In this document: positions 1 through 6,722 of the stretch, one piece after another
Position numbering within the stretch: position 1 is the first letter of the stretch
How the letters are laid out: each line of letters opens with the position of its first letter
Source: Thermonema lapsum
GTDB lineage: Bacteria; Bacteroidota; Bacteroidia; Cytophagales; Thermonemataceae
Direction of reading: 5' to 3'
NCBI RefSeq assembly: GCF_011761635.1
Contig: NZ_JAASRN010000006.1
Span: forward strand, 1 to 59,284
Length of the DNA stretch: 59,284 nt
Program-made: the position numbers and the translations under genes
Notes under the pieces: model-generated
The model's input: the letters and a program-made list of their open reading frames with translations, nothing else
Database searches by the model: none
What the model was told of the DNA's origin: nothing

Positions 1-198
1 TAATACTCTGGCAATAGAACGAAATCCTAATCCTTCTAAATACAAGATGAATGCTAATCTTTTTACACGATTACTTTTGGCTGTTGATTTTCGAGCAACT
101 GTAAAATTATAGTGACACTTTTTGCATTTGTACCTTTGCACTCCTTTAATTTTACCATTTTTTACTTTTTCACTACTTTTACACCTTGGACACTTCAT
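1..198 (-). CDS. IS1-like transposase, N-terminal part (runs off the left edge)
   Basis: A minus-strand frame of 66 codons from the ATG at 196-198 continues past the window edge. It starts MKCPRCKS and carries two CxxC pairs (Cys3/Cys6 and Cys25/Cys28) forming a zinc ribbon. A basic stretch and a helix-turn-helix-like segment ending GLGFRSIARVL follow. This arrangement is typical of the InsA-type N-terminal part of IS1-family transposases. The DNA is more AT-rich than the genes to its right, as expected for an inserted element. The right end of the element should lie at about 199-255, just outside the start codon. The catalytic DDE part is not in the window, so intactness cannot be judged. 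Confidence 0.75.
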   Translation of the reverse strand, partial: MKCPRCKSSEKVKNGKIKGVQRYKCKKCHYNFTVARKSTAKSNRVKRLAFILYLEGLGFRSIARVL

Positions 199-249
199 GA
201 CTTTTTTGCTACAAAATTATGAAATCTATATTTAGTTAACAAGTCCTTG

Positions 250-389
250 TTTTGCTCCAGAACATCAGCGCCATGCGCTCGGCTCACTCCATTGAAGATT
301 CCACCCGGCAAAGCATCTACACGCACCTGTGCATAAAAGTGGTTTACCATCTCTTTTACATCCTGCTGGCTTTGAATATCAATTTTCAT
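250..389 (-). pseudogene. Truncated haemoglobin (group III type), broken by a frameshift and by the IS
   Basis: From the ATG at 387-389 the frame reads MKIDIQSQQDVKEMVNHFYA and then VRVDALPGGIFNG, the start of a group III truncated haemoglobin (helices A to C). The next expected element, the helix E motif with FW, is found in a different frame at about 250-285 as AERMALMFWSKT. About 17 nucleotides therefore appear to be missing between the two, shifting the frame. Homology then stops at the IS end and the haem-binding His region is absent. The family binds or detoxifies NO and O2, which fits the Rrf2 regulator 54 bp upstream. The exact IS junction is uncertain. Confidence 0.65.
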
Positions 390-443
390 AAAAGGATATT
401 TTTGTCTTTTTTTATTCAAAAAAAAGAGATACTTCCTAAAGCA

Positions 444-905
444 TCAATGATGTTCGTCATTGCGAGCAGGTATTTCTAAACGCAAATGCGCCCCAGCATT
501 GCTTACTTCCTCAGCCGCTTGGCGTATGCTTGTTTCCTGCAGTCGTTTTTTGAGTGCATCACGCAAGCCCACCACTTGGTGATGCAAAGGGCAAGGTTTG
601 TAGCTGCTACATTTGGGCAAGCCCAAAAGGCAACTGTTGAAATAATGCTCTCCTTCGAACAGTGCTACCACCTCATAGAGCGATTGCGCCAGTTGTGTTT
701 CCGACATGCTAAACCCTCCTTTTTTCCCACGCAATGATTCGACCATACCCGCACGTACCAAGCGCTGCATTACCTTAGAGGCAAAAGCTTCGGGTATGCC
801 GGTAACTTCCACTATTTCTTTTACAGCCACGCGCCTTTTTTCCATTGTACATGTAGCTACATACACAATGGCACGCATGGCATATTCACATGCTTTCGAA
901 AACAT
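444..905 (-). CDS. Rrf2 family transcriptional regulator, probably Fe-S and NO responsive
   Basis: 153 residues, the usual Rrf2 size. The N-terminal winged helix starts MFSKACEYAMRAIVYVA and contains the wing segment RGKKGGFSMS (residues 59-68). Three cysteines (Cys92, Cys99, Cys105; CLLGLPKC then SYKPC) match the Fe-S ligand cluster of NsrR/IscR-type members, although the first gap is X6 rather than X5. It lies upstream of, and in the same direction as, the broken truncated haemoglobin gene. NsrR-like control of NO detoxification is therefore the simplest inference. If so, its main local target is dead, and the regulator survives either as a relic or for distant targets. Confidence 0.85.
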   Translation of the reverse strand: MFSKACEYAMRAIVYVATCTMEKRRVAVKEIVEVTGIPEAFASKVMQRLVRAGMVESLRGKKGGFSMSETQLAQSLYEVVALFEGEHYFNSCLLGLPKCSSYKPCPLHHQVVGLRDALKKRLQETSIRQAAEEVSNAGAHLRLEIPARNDEHH

Positions 906-927
906 AAGGTTTGCGTTTTGAAGTATT

Positions 928-2019
928 TTAGGGTTCGGGCTCTTCGGGCAGCTCCTCTATGTTGTCGTCGCCCAAATCGTCATTGATAATGAAATCCTCG
1001 AATTGATTCAGTTTTTTTACCCTTCCCAATGTTTTTTTCAAGCCAATGGAAAACTCCGTAGTACCCAACTTATCGATACCTGGCATAGCCGAAGGCAAGG
1101 TGTAGTCATACGCAAATTGCAAACTGATGGTAGCACTATTGAGTGCCAACAGCAGTGCTGTGCGTCCTGCCCGATGGTAGCGCAGCCCAAGTCCTAAACT
1201 ACCGTTTCGAAACAAACGCCCGCTGTTTTCTGAAAAGTGATACCGATACCAAGCCCCCGCTTGATATGCCCAAGTACCTGCTTCTTTGCTCAGGTAGAAA
1301 GTAGGCGAAAGAGAGTGGCGAAAACCCTTGCTTTGCTTGAGGGGAAACAAACGGGCTTCGGCAGCCAGTTGCCAAGTAGGAGGGCGGCGGCTCGTCAGTA
1401 GCGAGCTATGGCTGACATTGGGACGGTTCAAGTCATAAGTACCAATAGACAAGAAATATCGGTCATGCACCGAGTGCAGTTCTGGGCGGCGCCATATGAT
1501 GCCTGCATTCAATGCCCAAACAGAAATGAGCGCGGTGCTCAAATATTCGGTTTGCAAGGCTTGTCCTTGCGGGTCATAACCAGTGATTTGTTCGCCCGTC
1601 AGGCGGCGCCCATGCCAAGCGGCTTCCAAGCCCAAACCTATGCGGTGTTTGGCTATGCGCCATTGATAAGCAAAAGCCAAGCGCAAGCTGTTTTGTTTCA
1701 GCTGCAAGCGGTCTCCTTGGGTATCGTCCAGAAAAAGCAAACCGATAGTAGCATAATGATAAGCCGCTGTATCACCCTCTATGCGCAAAAGGGGGTATTG
1801 TACCCGCAACAGATTGCTTTGATAAGGGCTACCCAACTGCATCCATTGGCGGCGGTTCTGCAATACAAAAACGGCTTGCTCTTCCTGCAAGATGGCAGCT
1901 GGCGACAGTGCCGCTCCATTTTGTTCGTAAAGGCTCCATGGGATTTGCTGTGCCCAGACATGCCCCCCGGCTGTCGCAAAGCAGCAAAAAAACAGAAAAC
2001 AACGTAGCATTGCTTTCAT
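928..2019 (-). CDS. PorP/SprF family outer-membrane protein (type IX secretion associated)
   Basis: 363 residues from the ATG at 2017-2019, which opens a signal peptide (MKAMLRCFLFFCC... ending VWAQQ). A longer frame exists upstream but reads through the previous gene. The mature part has the PorP/SprF opening pattern (FVLQNRRQWMQLGSPYQSNL) followed by many aromatic beta strands, as in a 14-16-strand barrel. The C-terminus is strongly acidic (DLGDDNIEELPEEPEP), beyond the usual end of the family. PorP/SprF paralogues are typically encoded next to secreted proteins with type B sorting domains, and here such a gene ends 5 bp upstream, so the two form one transcription unit. Confidence 0.85.
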   Translation of the reverse strand: MKAMLRCFLFFCCFATAGGHVWAQQIPWSLYEQNGAALSPAAILQEEQAVFVLQNRRQWMQLGSPYQSNLLRVQYPLLRIEGDTAAYHYATIGLLFLDDTQGDRLQLKQNSLRLAFAYQWRIAKHRIGLGLEAAWHGRRLTGEQITGYDPQGQALQTEYLSTALISVWALNAGIIWRRPELHSVHDRYFLSIGTYDLNRPNVSHSSLLTSRRPPTWQLAAEARLFPLKQSKGFRHSLSPTFYLSKEAGTWAYQAGAWYRYHFSENSGRLFRNGSLGLGLRYHRAGRTALLLALNSATISLQFAYDYTLPSAMPGIDKLGTTEFSIGLKKTLGRVKKLNQFEDFIINDDLGDDNIEELPEEPEP

Positions 2020-2024
2020 AAACT

Positions 2025-2402
2025 CTAAGGTTGAAGGTAAAATGAACCGTGCTTTTTGCTCCGCCTGTCTTGCAAAGCCTCCCCACTTACAAAAGTACCC
2101 TCCACCAGCCACATATACACCCCGGCGGGCGCCAGCTGCCCGCCTATGCGTCCGTCCCATCCGCGGTCGCGTGCTTCCTCCCATGAGGTGGTTTCATAGC
2201 ATAGCACACCTTGGCGGTTGTAGATGCGCAGATGAAAGTCTTTCACGCCCTCGCCATATGCCTTGAAAAAATCATTGTTTCCATCGCCATTGGGCGTAAA
2301 CAGGGTGGGAAAATCAAGCCACTCAGCGGCTTGTGCCCCTGCCGGCAAAGGCATCACTTTCCCCAACAAAACAAGCAAGATGAAATAAAATATCTTTCGC
2401 AT
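2025..2402 (-). CDS. Stand-alone T9SS type B (CHU_C, gliding-motility-associated) C-terminal domain protein
   Basis: 125 residues. A signal peptide (about 1-24, MRKIFYFILLVLL...AGAQA) is followed almost at once by the CHU_C domain. FTPNGDGNNDFFK is at about residues 35-47, LRIYNRQGV in the middle, and GWDGRIGGQLAPAGVYMW closes it. In other Bacteroidota this domain is the last ~90 residues of large secreted adhesins, where it directs T9SS export. Here it has essentially no cargo. The 3' neighbour is a PorP/SprF protein, the partner class for type B tails. Possible readings are a minimal secreted anchor or subunit, or a remnant of a larger adhesin that lost its cargo. The intact signal peptide and clean start favour an expressed gene. 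Confidence 0.85.
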   Translation of the reverse strand: MRKIFYFILLVLLGKVMPLPAGAQAAEWLDFPTLFTPNGDGNNDFFKAYGEGVKDFHLRIYNRQGVLCYETTSWEEARDRGWDGRIGGQLAPAGVYMWLVEGTFVSGEALQDRRSKKHGSFYLQP

Positions 2403-2420
2403 GGCAGTGTCTTTTTTTCT

Positions 2421-2453
2421 TTTCCGGAAGGGACGCTTTGTCCCTTCCGGAAA
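2421..2453. repeat. Perfect 14-bp inverted repeat between parB and the CHU_C gene
   Basis: Arms 2421-2434 (TTTCCGGAAGGGAC) and 2440-2453 are exact reverse complements around a 5-base loop. It sits in the 54-bp gap between the parB stop and the next gene start. No T-run follows on the minus strand, so it is not a classic intrinsic terminator. Related palindromes or half-sites lie at 5816-5850 and 6906-6925, which suggests a small dispersed intergenic repeat. Confidence 0.7.
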
Positions 2454-2456
2454 GCA

Positions 2457-3329
2457 TCAAGCTCCCAAAAGCTTTTTGATTTGCAACAGCAGGGCTTCGT
2501 CTTCTACCTGCTTGAGTAGTTGTATGACCTCAGCTTTCAGCTGGCTGACTTTATCTTTGCCTTTTTTGGGGGCGCTACTTGCTCTCTGCTCATTTTTGTT
2601 GCCCGTTTGTTCTTGAGACTGCTGCAAAAGCCTTTCACGCAGCTGTGCTATCTCTTCATCACTCATTTTGGGCACTTGGCGCAACACTTTCGCCGGCACT
2701 TTCAACTCTCCTTTCAGTATTTTATTTTTCAGCTCGGGCATTCCTTCACTCAGACGCCCCAAGCCTTCGGCATATTGCCCATCGCGCTTGATGGTTTTGT
2801 CAGACACCTTAAAGAGCTTTGCCAGTTTTTCGGCAGTACTGCCCTCTTCTTTCTGCCGGCTTGTGTCGTCGGCAGTGGCGGCAAATTGCTTCAGGTTGGC
2901 AAGATTGCCCGGCTTTTGCTTGAAGCGGTTGTATTGATAGCCCCGCAAATAAGCCATTTCTTCTTTCGTGAGATTGCGCTTGCCCAGCTGGTTGTTTACC
3001 ATCCAGTCTTTGACTGCTTCTATGTTTTCAAAGTCGCGCAATTCTATTTTGAAAGGCAATTTATGCTTTTGGCAGATGCTATAGCGGTGGTGCCCGTCGA
3101 TGAGCACGTAGCGCTGCGCTTGGCTGTCTTTCCACACCACCAAGGGGTCGCGGCAGCCCTCTTCAACTATGTTTTGTTCAAGCTGCCGGTATTCCTCCTC
3201 GCTCAAAGGGCGAATAAGGTCGCGCAGCTCATCCAGTATTTCGATGTGCTCTTTGATATACACTTCAGTGTGCGCTATCTCCTGTTGGGCGGTCTGCAAC
3301 AAAGCCGCAAATTTTTTCTTCTTGCTCAT
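2457..3329 (-). CDS. parB: ParB-like partition protein (ParB/Srx fold)
   Basis: 290 residues. A lysine-rich start (MSKKKKFAALL) precedes a ParB/sulfiredoxin-type N-terminal domain at about 35-125: IRPLSEEEYRQLEQNI, then VLIDGHHRY and the segment NNQLGKRNLTKEEMAYLRG. A helix-turn-helix follows at about 165-185 (TAEKLAKLFKVSDKTIKRD), and the tail is charged and helical. In the second box, DGHHRY replaces the GERRxRA motif that binds CTP in chromosomal ParB proteins, placing it in a plasmid or divergent subgroup. It starts 25 bp after the parA stop, so the two genes form one operon. Its expected role is binding centromere sites for ParA-driven segregation. Confidence 0.85.
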   Translation of the reverse strand: MSKKKKFAALLQTAQQEIAHTEVYIKEHIEILDELRDLIRPLSEEEYRQLEQNIVEEGCRDPLVVWKDSQAQRYVLIDGHHRYSICQKHKLPFKIELRDFENIEAVKDWMVNNQLGKRNLTKEEMAYLRGYQYNRFKQKPGNLANLKQFAATADDTSRQKEEGSTAEKLAKLFKVSDKTIKRDGQYAEGLGRLSEGMPELKNKILKGELKVPAKVLRQVPKMSDEEIAQLRERLLQQSQEQTGNKNEQRASSAPKKGKDKVSQLKAEVIQLLKQVEDEALLLQIKKLLGA

Positions 3330-3354
3330 CCGGTTTGCTGTTTTTTGGGTGTTG

Positions 3355-4122
3355 TCAAGAAGTGGTTTGTGCCAAACGGTTTGCCGCTTCTACTTCTTTG
3401 GCAAGTTGCATATAGTCTTCGGCGCCGTGGCAGTTGGGGTTATAGCTGAACACATCCTGGTGCATGGCAGAGGCTTCGGTCAACGCTACATTGCTTCGAA
3501 TGAGGGTGTCGAACACCTTGCCTCGGTAAATTCCTCGCACCTGTTCTACAATCGAGCGCCGAATGACCGTATGGTCCACTTGAGTAAGCAACATGCCTGC
3601 CACTTCAAGTTTCGGGTTCAAGTTCTTGCGCAGTTCGTCTATCAAATTGAGGATGGTCTGCAGTCCTTTGGTAGCAAGGTATTCGGCTTGCACCACAATC
3701 AATACCTCTGAGGCAGCAATCAGGGCATTGATGGTCAAAATGGAAAGGCTCGGGGGACAATCGATGAGAATATACTCATAAGCGTTTTTAACGCCCTCTA
3801 AGGCTTCTTTGAGGCGAAAGTAACCATTGACATCATTTTTCAGGCGAAGTTCTGCCTCAGATAGCTCTAAATCCGCCGGAACGACATGCAGTCGTTCATC
3901 CAGTACCTCGACTGGCAGACTTTGTTCTTCACAGATGGCATGGTAGAGGTTTTGCGCAGGCTCTTCCATCCCCACGTGTTGTGTGAGGTTGGCTTGCGGG
4001 TCGATATCCACCAACAGCACCCGCTTACCCATGAGCGAAAGCGCCTTGCCCAAATTGAGTGTAGTGGTGGTTTTGCCCACGCCGCCTTTATGATTGACCA
4101 CTGCTATGATTCTTGGTTGCAT
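3355..4122 (-). CDS. parA: ParA family partition ATPase
   Basis: 255 residues, the size of a type Ib ParA or Soj protein with no N-terminal DNA-binding extension. The deviant Walker A box KGGVGKTT is at residues 12-19 with both lysines, followed by LLVDIDPQANLT (A' motif). YILIDCPPSLSILT is the Walker B region. It is the first gene of a parAB operon adjoining an iteron origin and a Rep_3 initiator, the standard arrangement of a low-copy replicon. A candidate promoter and operator lie directly upstream at 4210-4239. Confidence 0.95.
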   Translation of the reverse strand: MQPRIIAVVNHKGGVGKTTTTLNLGKALSLMGKRVLLVDIDPQANLTQHVGMEEPAQNLYHAICEEQSLPVEVLDERLHVVPADLELSEAELRLKNDVNGYFRLKEALEGVKNAYEYILIDCPPSLSILTINALIAASEVLIVVQAEYLATKGLQTILNLIDELRKNLNPKLEVAGMLLTQVDHTVIRRSIVEQVRGIYRGKVFDTLIRSNVALTEASAMHQDVFSYNPNCHGAEDYMQLAKEVEAANRLAQTTS

Positions 4123-4209
4123 AGGGTACTCAGTTTGGCTCGTTCTGTGTTCTCAATATTAGAAAAAAAATTTGATAAACCACTCCTCTTTCAATTGAAT
4201 TGTACAAAA

Positions 4210-4239
4210 CAAAGATAGTCAAGCATAGGGAAATTTCCC
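4210..4239 (-). promoter_or_regulatory. Candidate parA promoter -7 box with an adjacent palindromic operator
   Basis: On the minus strand, 4217-4210 reads TATCTTTG, an exact match to the Bacteroidota -7 consensus TAnnTTTG, 88 bp upstream of the parA start. Immediately upstream is the perfect 12-bp palindrome GGGAAATTTCCC (4228-4239), lying where the -33 element would be expected. No good -33 TTTG is visible, so the palindrome may be a repressor site or may simply be coincidental. ParA or ParB autorepression is the usual control in such operons. Confidence 0.45.
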
Positions 4240-4266
4240 GGAAAGTGGGGATGATTTATGCTTTAA

Positions 4267-4281
4267 CTTTGAAAGTCAAAG
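4267..4281. promoter_or_regulatory. 15-bp palindrome CTTTGA-N3-TCAAAG, site 1
   Basis: CTTTGAAAGTCAAAG, with perfect 6-bp arms and a 3-base centre, lies upstream of parA. The same pattern recurs three more times around the iterons (4596-4610, 4612-4626, 4768-4782). It is a candidate binding site for ParB (a centromere-like element), ParA or Rep. Confidence 0.55.
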
Positions 4282-4461
4282 CGCCGATTGTTCATTTTTT
4301 TCATTTCGAAAGAAAAAAAAAGACACAAAATTGAAAGACAACACAATATTGTGAATATTGTATATACTTGAGTATATATTGTAGGGGTATTTTTTACAAA
4401 AAATTTTGTTTTTATGTGTTTTTTCAAAATTTAATATGGTTGATAAAATCAACCTTTTATT

Positions 4462-4480
4462 GATTGACACTTCTCATAAG
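4462..4480 (+). repeat. Degenerate isolated iteron
   Basis: GATTGACACTTCTCATAAG matches the iteron core at 14 of 19 positions, including the CACTT and ATAAG blocks, in the same orientation. It lies 156 bp upstream of the main array, between the parA promoter and the origin. It could be a weak or regulatory initiator site, or a decayed copy. Confidence 0.4.
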
Positions 4481-4565
4481 CGAAAATAGCGTTTTTACGC
4501 ATAAGGCTTCCTTTTCTCTTGCAGGCATGTTCCTATTTTTTGAGCTTCTTTAGAATATTATTTTG

Positions 4566-4582
4566 TTGCAACATTGTTGCAA
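4566..4582. promoter_or_regulatory. 17-bp palindrome TTGCAACA-T-TGTTGCAA
   Basis: Two perfect 8-bp arms flank a single central T, 53 bp before the first iteron and inside AT-rich DNA. The sequence is unrelated to the CTTTGA palindromes and to the iterons. It is probably a site for another origin- or host-encoded DNA-binding protein. Confidence 0.5.
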
Positions 4583-4595
4583 AAATTATATAAAA

Positions 4596-4626
4596 CTTTG
4601 AAAATCAAAAACTTTGGTTTTCAAAG
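4596..4626. promoter_or_regulatory. Tandem CTTTGA-N3-TCAAAG palindromes, sites 2 and 3
   Basis: CTTTGAAAATCAAAA (4596-4610) and CTTTGGTTTTCAAAG (4612-4626) each differ from the consensus by one base. Together they form a larger perfect inverted repeat, with 9-bp outer arms at 4596-4604 and 4618-4626. They abut the iteron array, which begins 10 bp downstream. Confidence 0.55.
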
Positions 4627-4635
4627 AAAAGGCTT

Positions 4636-4761
4636 AACTAACACTTTTTATAAGCTAACTAACACTTTTTATAAGTCGAACTAACACTTTTTATAAGCTA
4701 ACTAACACTTTTTATAAGTCGAACTAACACTTTTTATAAGCTAACTAACACTTTTTATAAG
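4636..4761 (+). repeat. Replication origin iterons: six identical 19-bp direct repeats
   Basis: The core AACTAACACTTTTTATAAG starts at 4636, 4657, 4679, 4700, 4722 and 4743. Spacers alternate between CT (2 bp) and TCG (3 bp), giving periods of 21, 22, 21, 22 and 21 bp, about two helical turns each, so all copies face the same side of the DNA. The array ends 113 bp before the Rep_3 initiator start, and AT-rich DNA (about 4290-4460 and 4580-4630) lies next to it as a likely unwinding region. Direct repeats next to a Rep_3 gene define an iteron-controlled plasmid origin. Confidence 0.9.
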
Positions 4762-4767
4762 TCTTTG

Positions 4768-4782
4768 CTTTGAACTTCAAAG
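4768..4782. promoter_or_regulatory. CTTTGA-N3-TCAAAG palindrome, site 4 (upstream of rep)
   Basis: CTTTGAACTTCAAAG is a perfect 15-bp palindrome 6 bp after the last iteron and 92 bp before the rep start codon. This placement suits an autoregulatory operator of rep, as well as a partition site. Confidence 0.55.
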
Positions 4783-4874
4783 TTTAAAAAAATTCCTCCT
4801 TTCTGCCTGTTTTTGAAAAGTTGGATTTTTTTAACTTAATTTTCACTTTACAAATAGCCAAGTGCCTGTTTTAT

Positions 4875-5783
4875 ATGAAGTTGGAACAGATAAACGAGCG
4901 TACGGAGATACGTCAACACAATTTCTTGACGGAGGCACGTTATGAGATGACTGCCTGCGAAATGGACATTTTGTTTTGTCTGCTCAATGAAATCAGAGAA
5001 GACGAAAGCCGCAATTTTTACCAGTTGAAGGTAAAAGACATAGAGCTGCTTACCGGGCGCCAGTGGAATTATCAGCAATGCAGGGAATCGACTTTTCGCC
5101 TCGCTGAGCGTGTTTTTGAAGTCATCAATGAGCAGGGCAACCTGCTTCAGTTCAGTTTGGTATCTACGGCTGAGTATAAGATGGGGGAAGGTATCATTGA
5201 GCTGGAGGTGTCGTCGAAGGTAATTCCTTACCTCTATGAATTGAAAAGGAACTATACAGCTTTCCGTCTGTTGGCATCGCTTCGTTTTACTTCGAAATAT
5301 GCCAAGCGATTTTATTTATACTGCTCTCGTTGGAAAGATGTAGGGGGCTTTACGACCACCATCGATGAGTTAAAGATAAAGCTGAAGCTCAAAGACCCGA
5401 AGCGCAAGAAGGAGAAGTATGCGCAGGTGCGCCAGTTTGTGGACAAGGTATTGGAAGTTGCCGTTCAGGAAATCAACGAGGTGTCGGAGCTAATTGTGCA
5501 ATACATGCTCATTAAAGAGGGGCGAAAATACACTAAAGTGCGCTTTGTCATTGAACGCAAAAAGGATATGGCAGAAGAGGCATTGGTTAATGAACGCCAG
5601 CTGCGTGCCCATGCCCTTTTGAAGGAGTTGGGCATTACGCGCCCCGATTATGTGAAGGCGGTGCTGAGTAGTGAGGATAAGATGAAAGCTTTGTTTAAGT
5701 GGAACTATGAGCACAAGCAAGGAAAGTTGGGAAAGGTAGGCAATCCCTCAGGGCATTTGCTTAAGGTGTTGGGCTTGGTGTAG
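4875..5783 (+). CDS. Rep_3 superfamily replication initiator protein (RepB-like)
   Basis: 302 residues from the first ATG (4875-4877); an upstream TTG in frame at 4821 is less likely. The start MKLEQINERTEIRQHNFLTEA is followed by MTACEMDILFCLLNEI, the usual opening of the first winged helix in Rep_3 proteins. The second winged helix includes FTSKYAKRFYLYCSRWKDVGG and TIDELKIKLKLKD. The C-terminal ~70 residues form a charged helical extension. The protein is expected to bind the adjacent iterons, melt the AT-rich region and recruit the replicative helicase. With parAB diverging on the other side, the module looks complete and functional. Confidence 0.93.
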   Translation: MKLEQINERTEIRQHNFLTEARYEMTACEMDILFCLLNEIREDESRNFYQLKVKDIELLTGRQWNYQQCRESTFRLAERVFEVINEQGNLLQFSLVSTAEYKMGEGIIELEVSSKVIPYLYELKRNYTAFRLLASLRFTSKYAKRFYLYCSRWKDVGGFTTTIDELKIKLKLKDPKRKKEKYAQVRQFVDKVLEVAVQEINEVSELIVQYMLIKEGRKYTKVRFVIERKKDMAEEALVNERQLRAHALLKELGITRPDYVKAVLSSEDKMKALFKWNYEHKQGKLGKVGNPSGHLLKVLGLV

Positions 5784-5815
5784 TGGTGAATATTGAAAGC
5801 CCTTGTTTCTTTATT

Positions 5816-5850
5816 TTTTCCCAGAGGGACAAACTGTCCTTCCCGAAAAT
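5816..5850. repeat. Imperfect palindrome between rep and the FkbM gene
   Basis: CCCAGAGGGACA and TGTCCTTCCCGA form a degenerate inverted repeat preceded by TTTTTT. It resembles the perfect palindrome at 2421-2453 and a half-site at 6906-6925 (TTTTTTCCCGAAGGGGACAT). It lies between two converging genes and could act as a weak terminator. Confidence 0.4.
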
Positions 5851-6722
5851 TAGCTGTTTTGAGTATCGAAAAAGTACAGATTGGTGAGGACATAGCCCAC
5901 CAAACGGTAGTCATGGGCATGCAAGTATTGCACTATGCGGTTGGTGTGCGGCTGTAGGGGGGCGAAGTGCTCGTCTTCTATCACAATCAGGCGTGGGCGG
6001 TATTTTTGCAGGTCTAAAGAACACAGCACCTGGTAGTCGTGTTCTTCGGCATCGATGGAAAGGAAGTCGAAGTGGGAAGGACAGTGCGTGGCATCGAGGA
6101 TATCGGTCAGGCGTTGGCTGCGTAGTCGGTGTATTTGTCTAATGCTTTGGGCTGCCTCTTCTTGCAATATACGCCCAACATAGCTGCGGTCTGCCGAAGA
6201 GAGTACGTCATTACTTAATTCTACAAACTCAACTTCTTGGCTTTGGTTCGATATGAAGGCGTGCACGGCGATGTCGCGCGGGCGGTAGTATTTGAAAAGA
6301 CGTATCAGCCGTGGGTTGGCATCGATGCATATACCTCGCCATCCTTGACGATACAACACAAAGGAGTTGGAGATGAAAGTGGGGTGGTTGCATCCTACTT
6401 CCACATAAAAACCGCGGTAGCCAAATGGCGGTTTGAGCAGAGATTCTATGAGGCGGTCTTCGCCGGTGAAAGCGTAGCTGAGGCGGGCAGACCTGCCAAA
6501 GCAAGGACGCAACAGCGAAAGCAGGGCATAACGCAGCACACGCAACAAAGACCACAGAGGCGAGCGCCAAGTAAAGAATTGGTGGAAGCTGTGGCGGAAT
6601 TCCTGCCATGCCACTGCCCATGATAAGAAAAAAGCGCGGCGGGAAGCCTTTTGATAGAGCAAATACACGCGAAGCGCCCTGACTTGTTGTTTGAGCCGTT
6701 GAACCCAAGTAGCGGAAGGCAT
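5850..6722 (-). CDS. FkbM family SAM-dependent methyltransferase
   Basis: About 290 residues from the ATG at 6720-6722; an in-frame ATG 36 bp upstream is possible. A basic N-terminal region of about 80 residues precedes the fold. FYVEVGCNHPTFISNSFVLY is motif I with the SAM-binding acidic residue, followed by GWRGICIDANPRLI. FDFLSIDAEEHDYQVL and RPRLIVIEDEHF are the conserved later strands of the FkbM (Methyltransf_21) domain. Such enzymes O-methylate sugars or glycolipids. The divergent GT2 gene is consistent with surface polysaccharide work, but the substrate is unknown. Confidence 0.85.
   Translation of the reverse strand: MPSATWVQRLKQQVRALRVYLLYQKASRRAFFLSWAVAWQEFRHSFHQFFTWRSPLWSLLRVLRYALLSLLRPCFGRSARLSYAFTGEDRLIESLLKPPFGYRGFYVEVGCNHPTFISNSFVLYRQGWRGICIDANPRLIRLFKYYRPRDIAVHAFISNQSQEVEFVELSNDVLSSADRSYVGRILQEEAAQSIRQIHRLRSQRLTDILDATHCPSHFDFLSIDAEEHDYQVLCSLDLQKYRPRLIVIEDEHFAPLQPHTNRIVQYLHAHDYRLVGYVLTNLYFFDTQNS

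Noticed and set aside
2520-3449. 309-codon plus-strand frame opposite parB
   Set aside because: It is antisense to the ParB gene, very Phe/Leu-rich and without recognisable motifs.
4276-4470. 64-codon minus-strand ORF in the origin region
   Set aside because: Its Asn/Ile/Lys/Phe-rich translation reflects AT-rich unwinding DNA, and there is no plausible ribosome-binding site or homology.
4636-4761. Regular repeats and spacers that could be mistaken for a short CRISPR array
   Set aside because: The spacers are only 2-3 bp, the repeats are all in the same orientation and a Rep_3 gene follows, so these are iterons.
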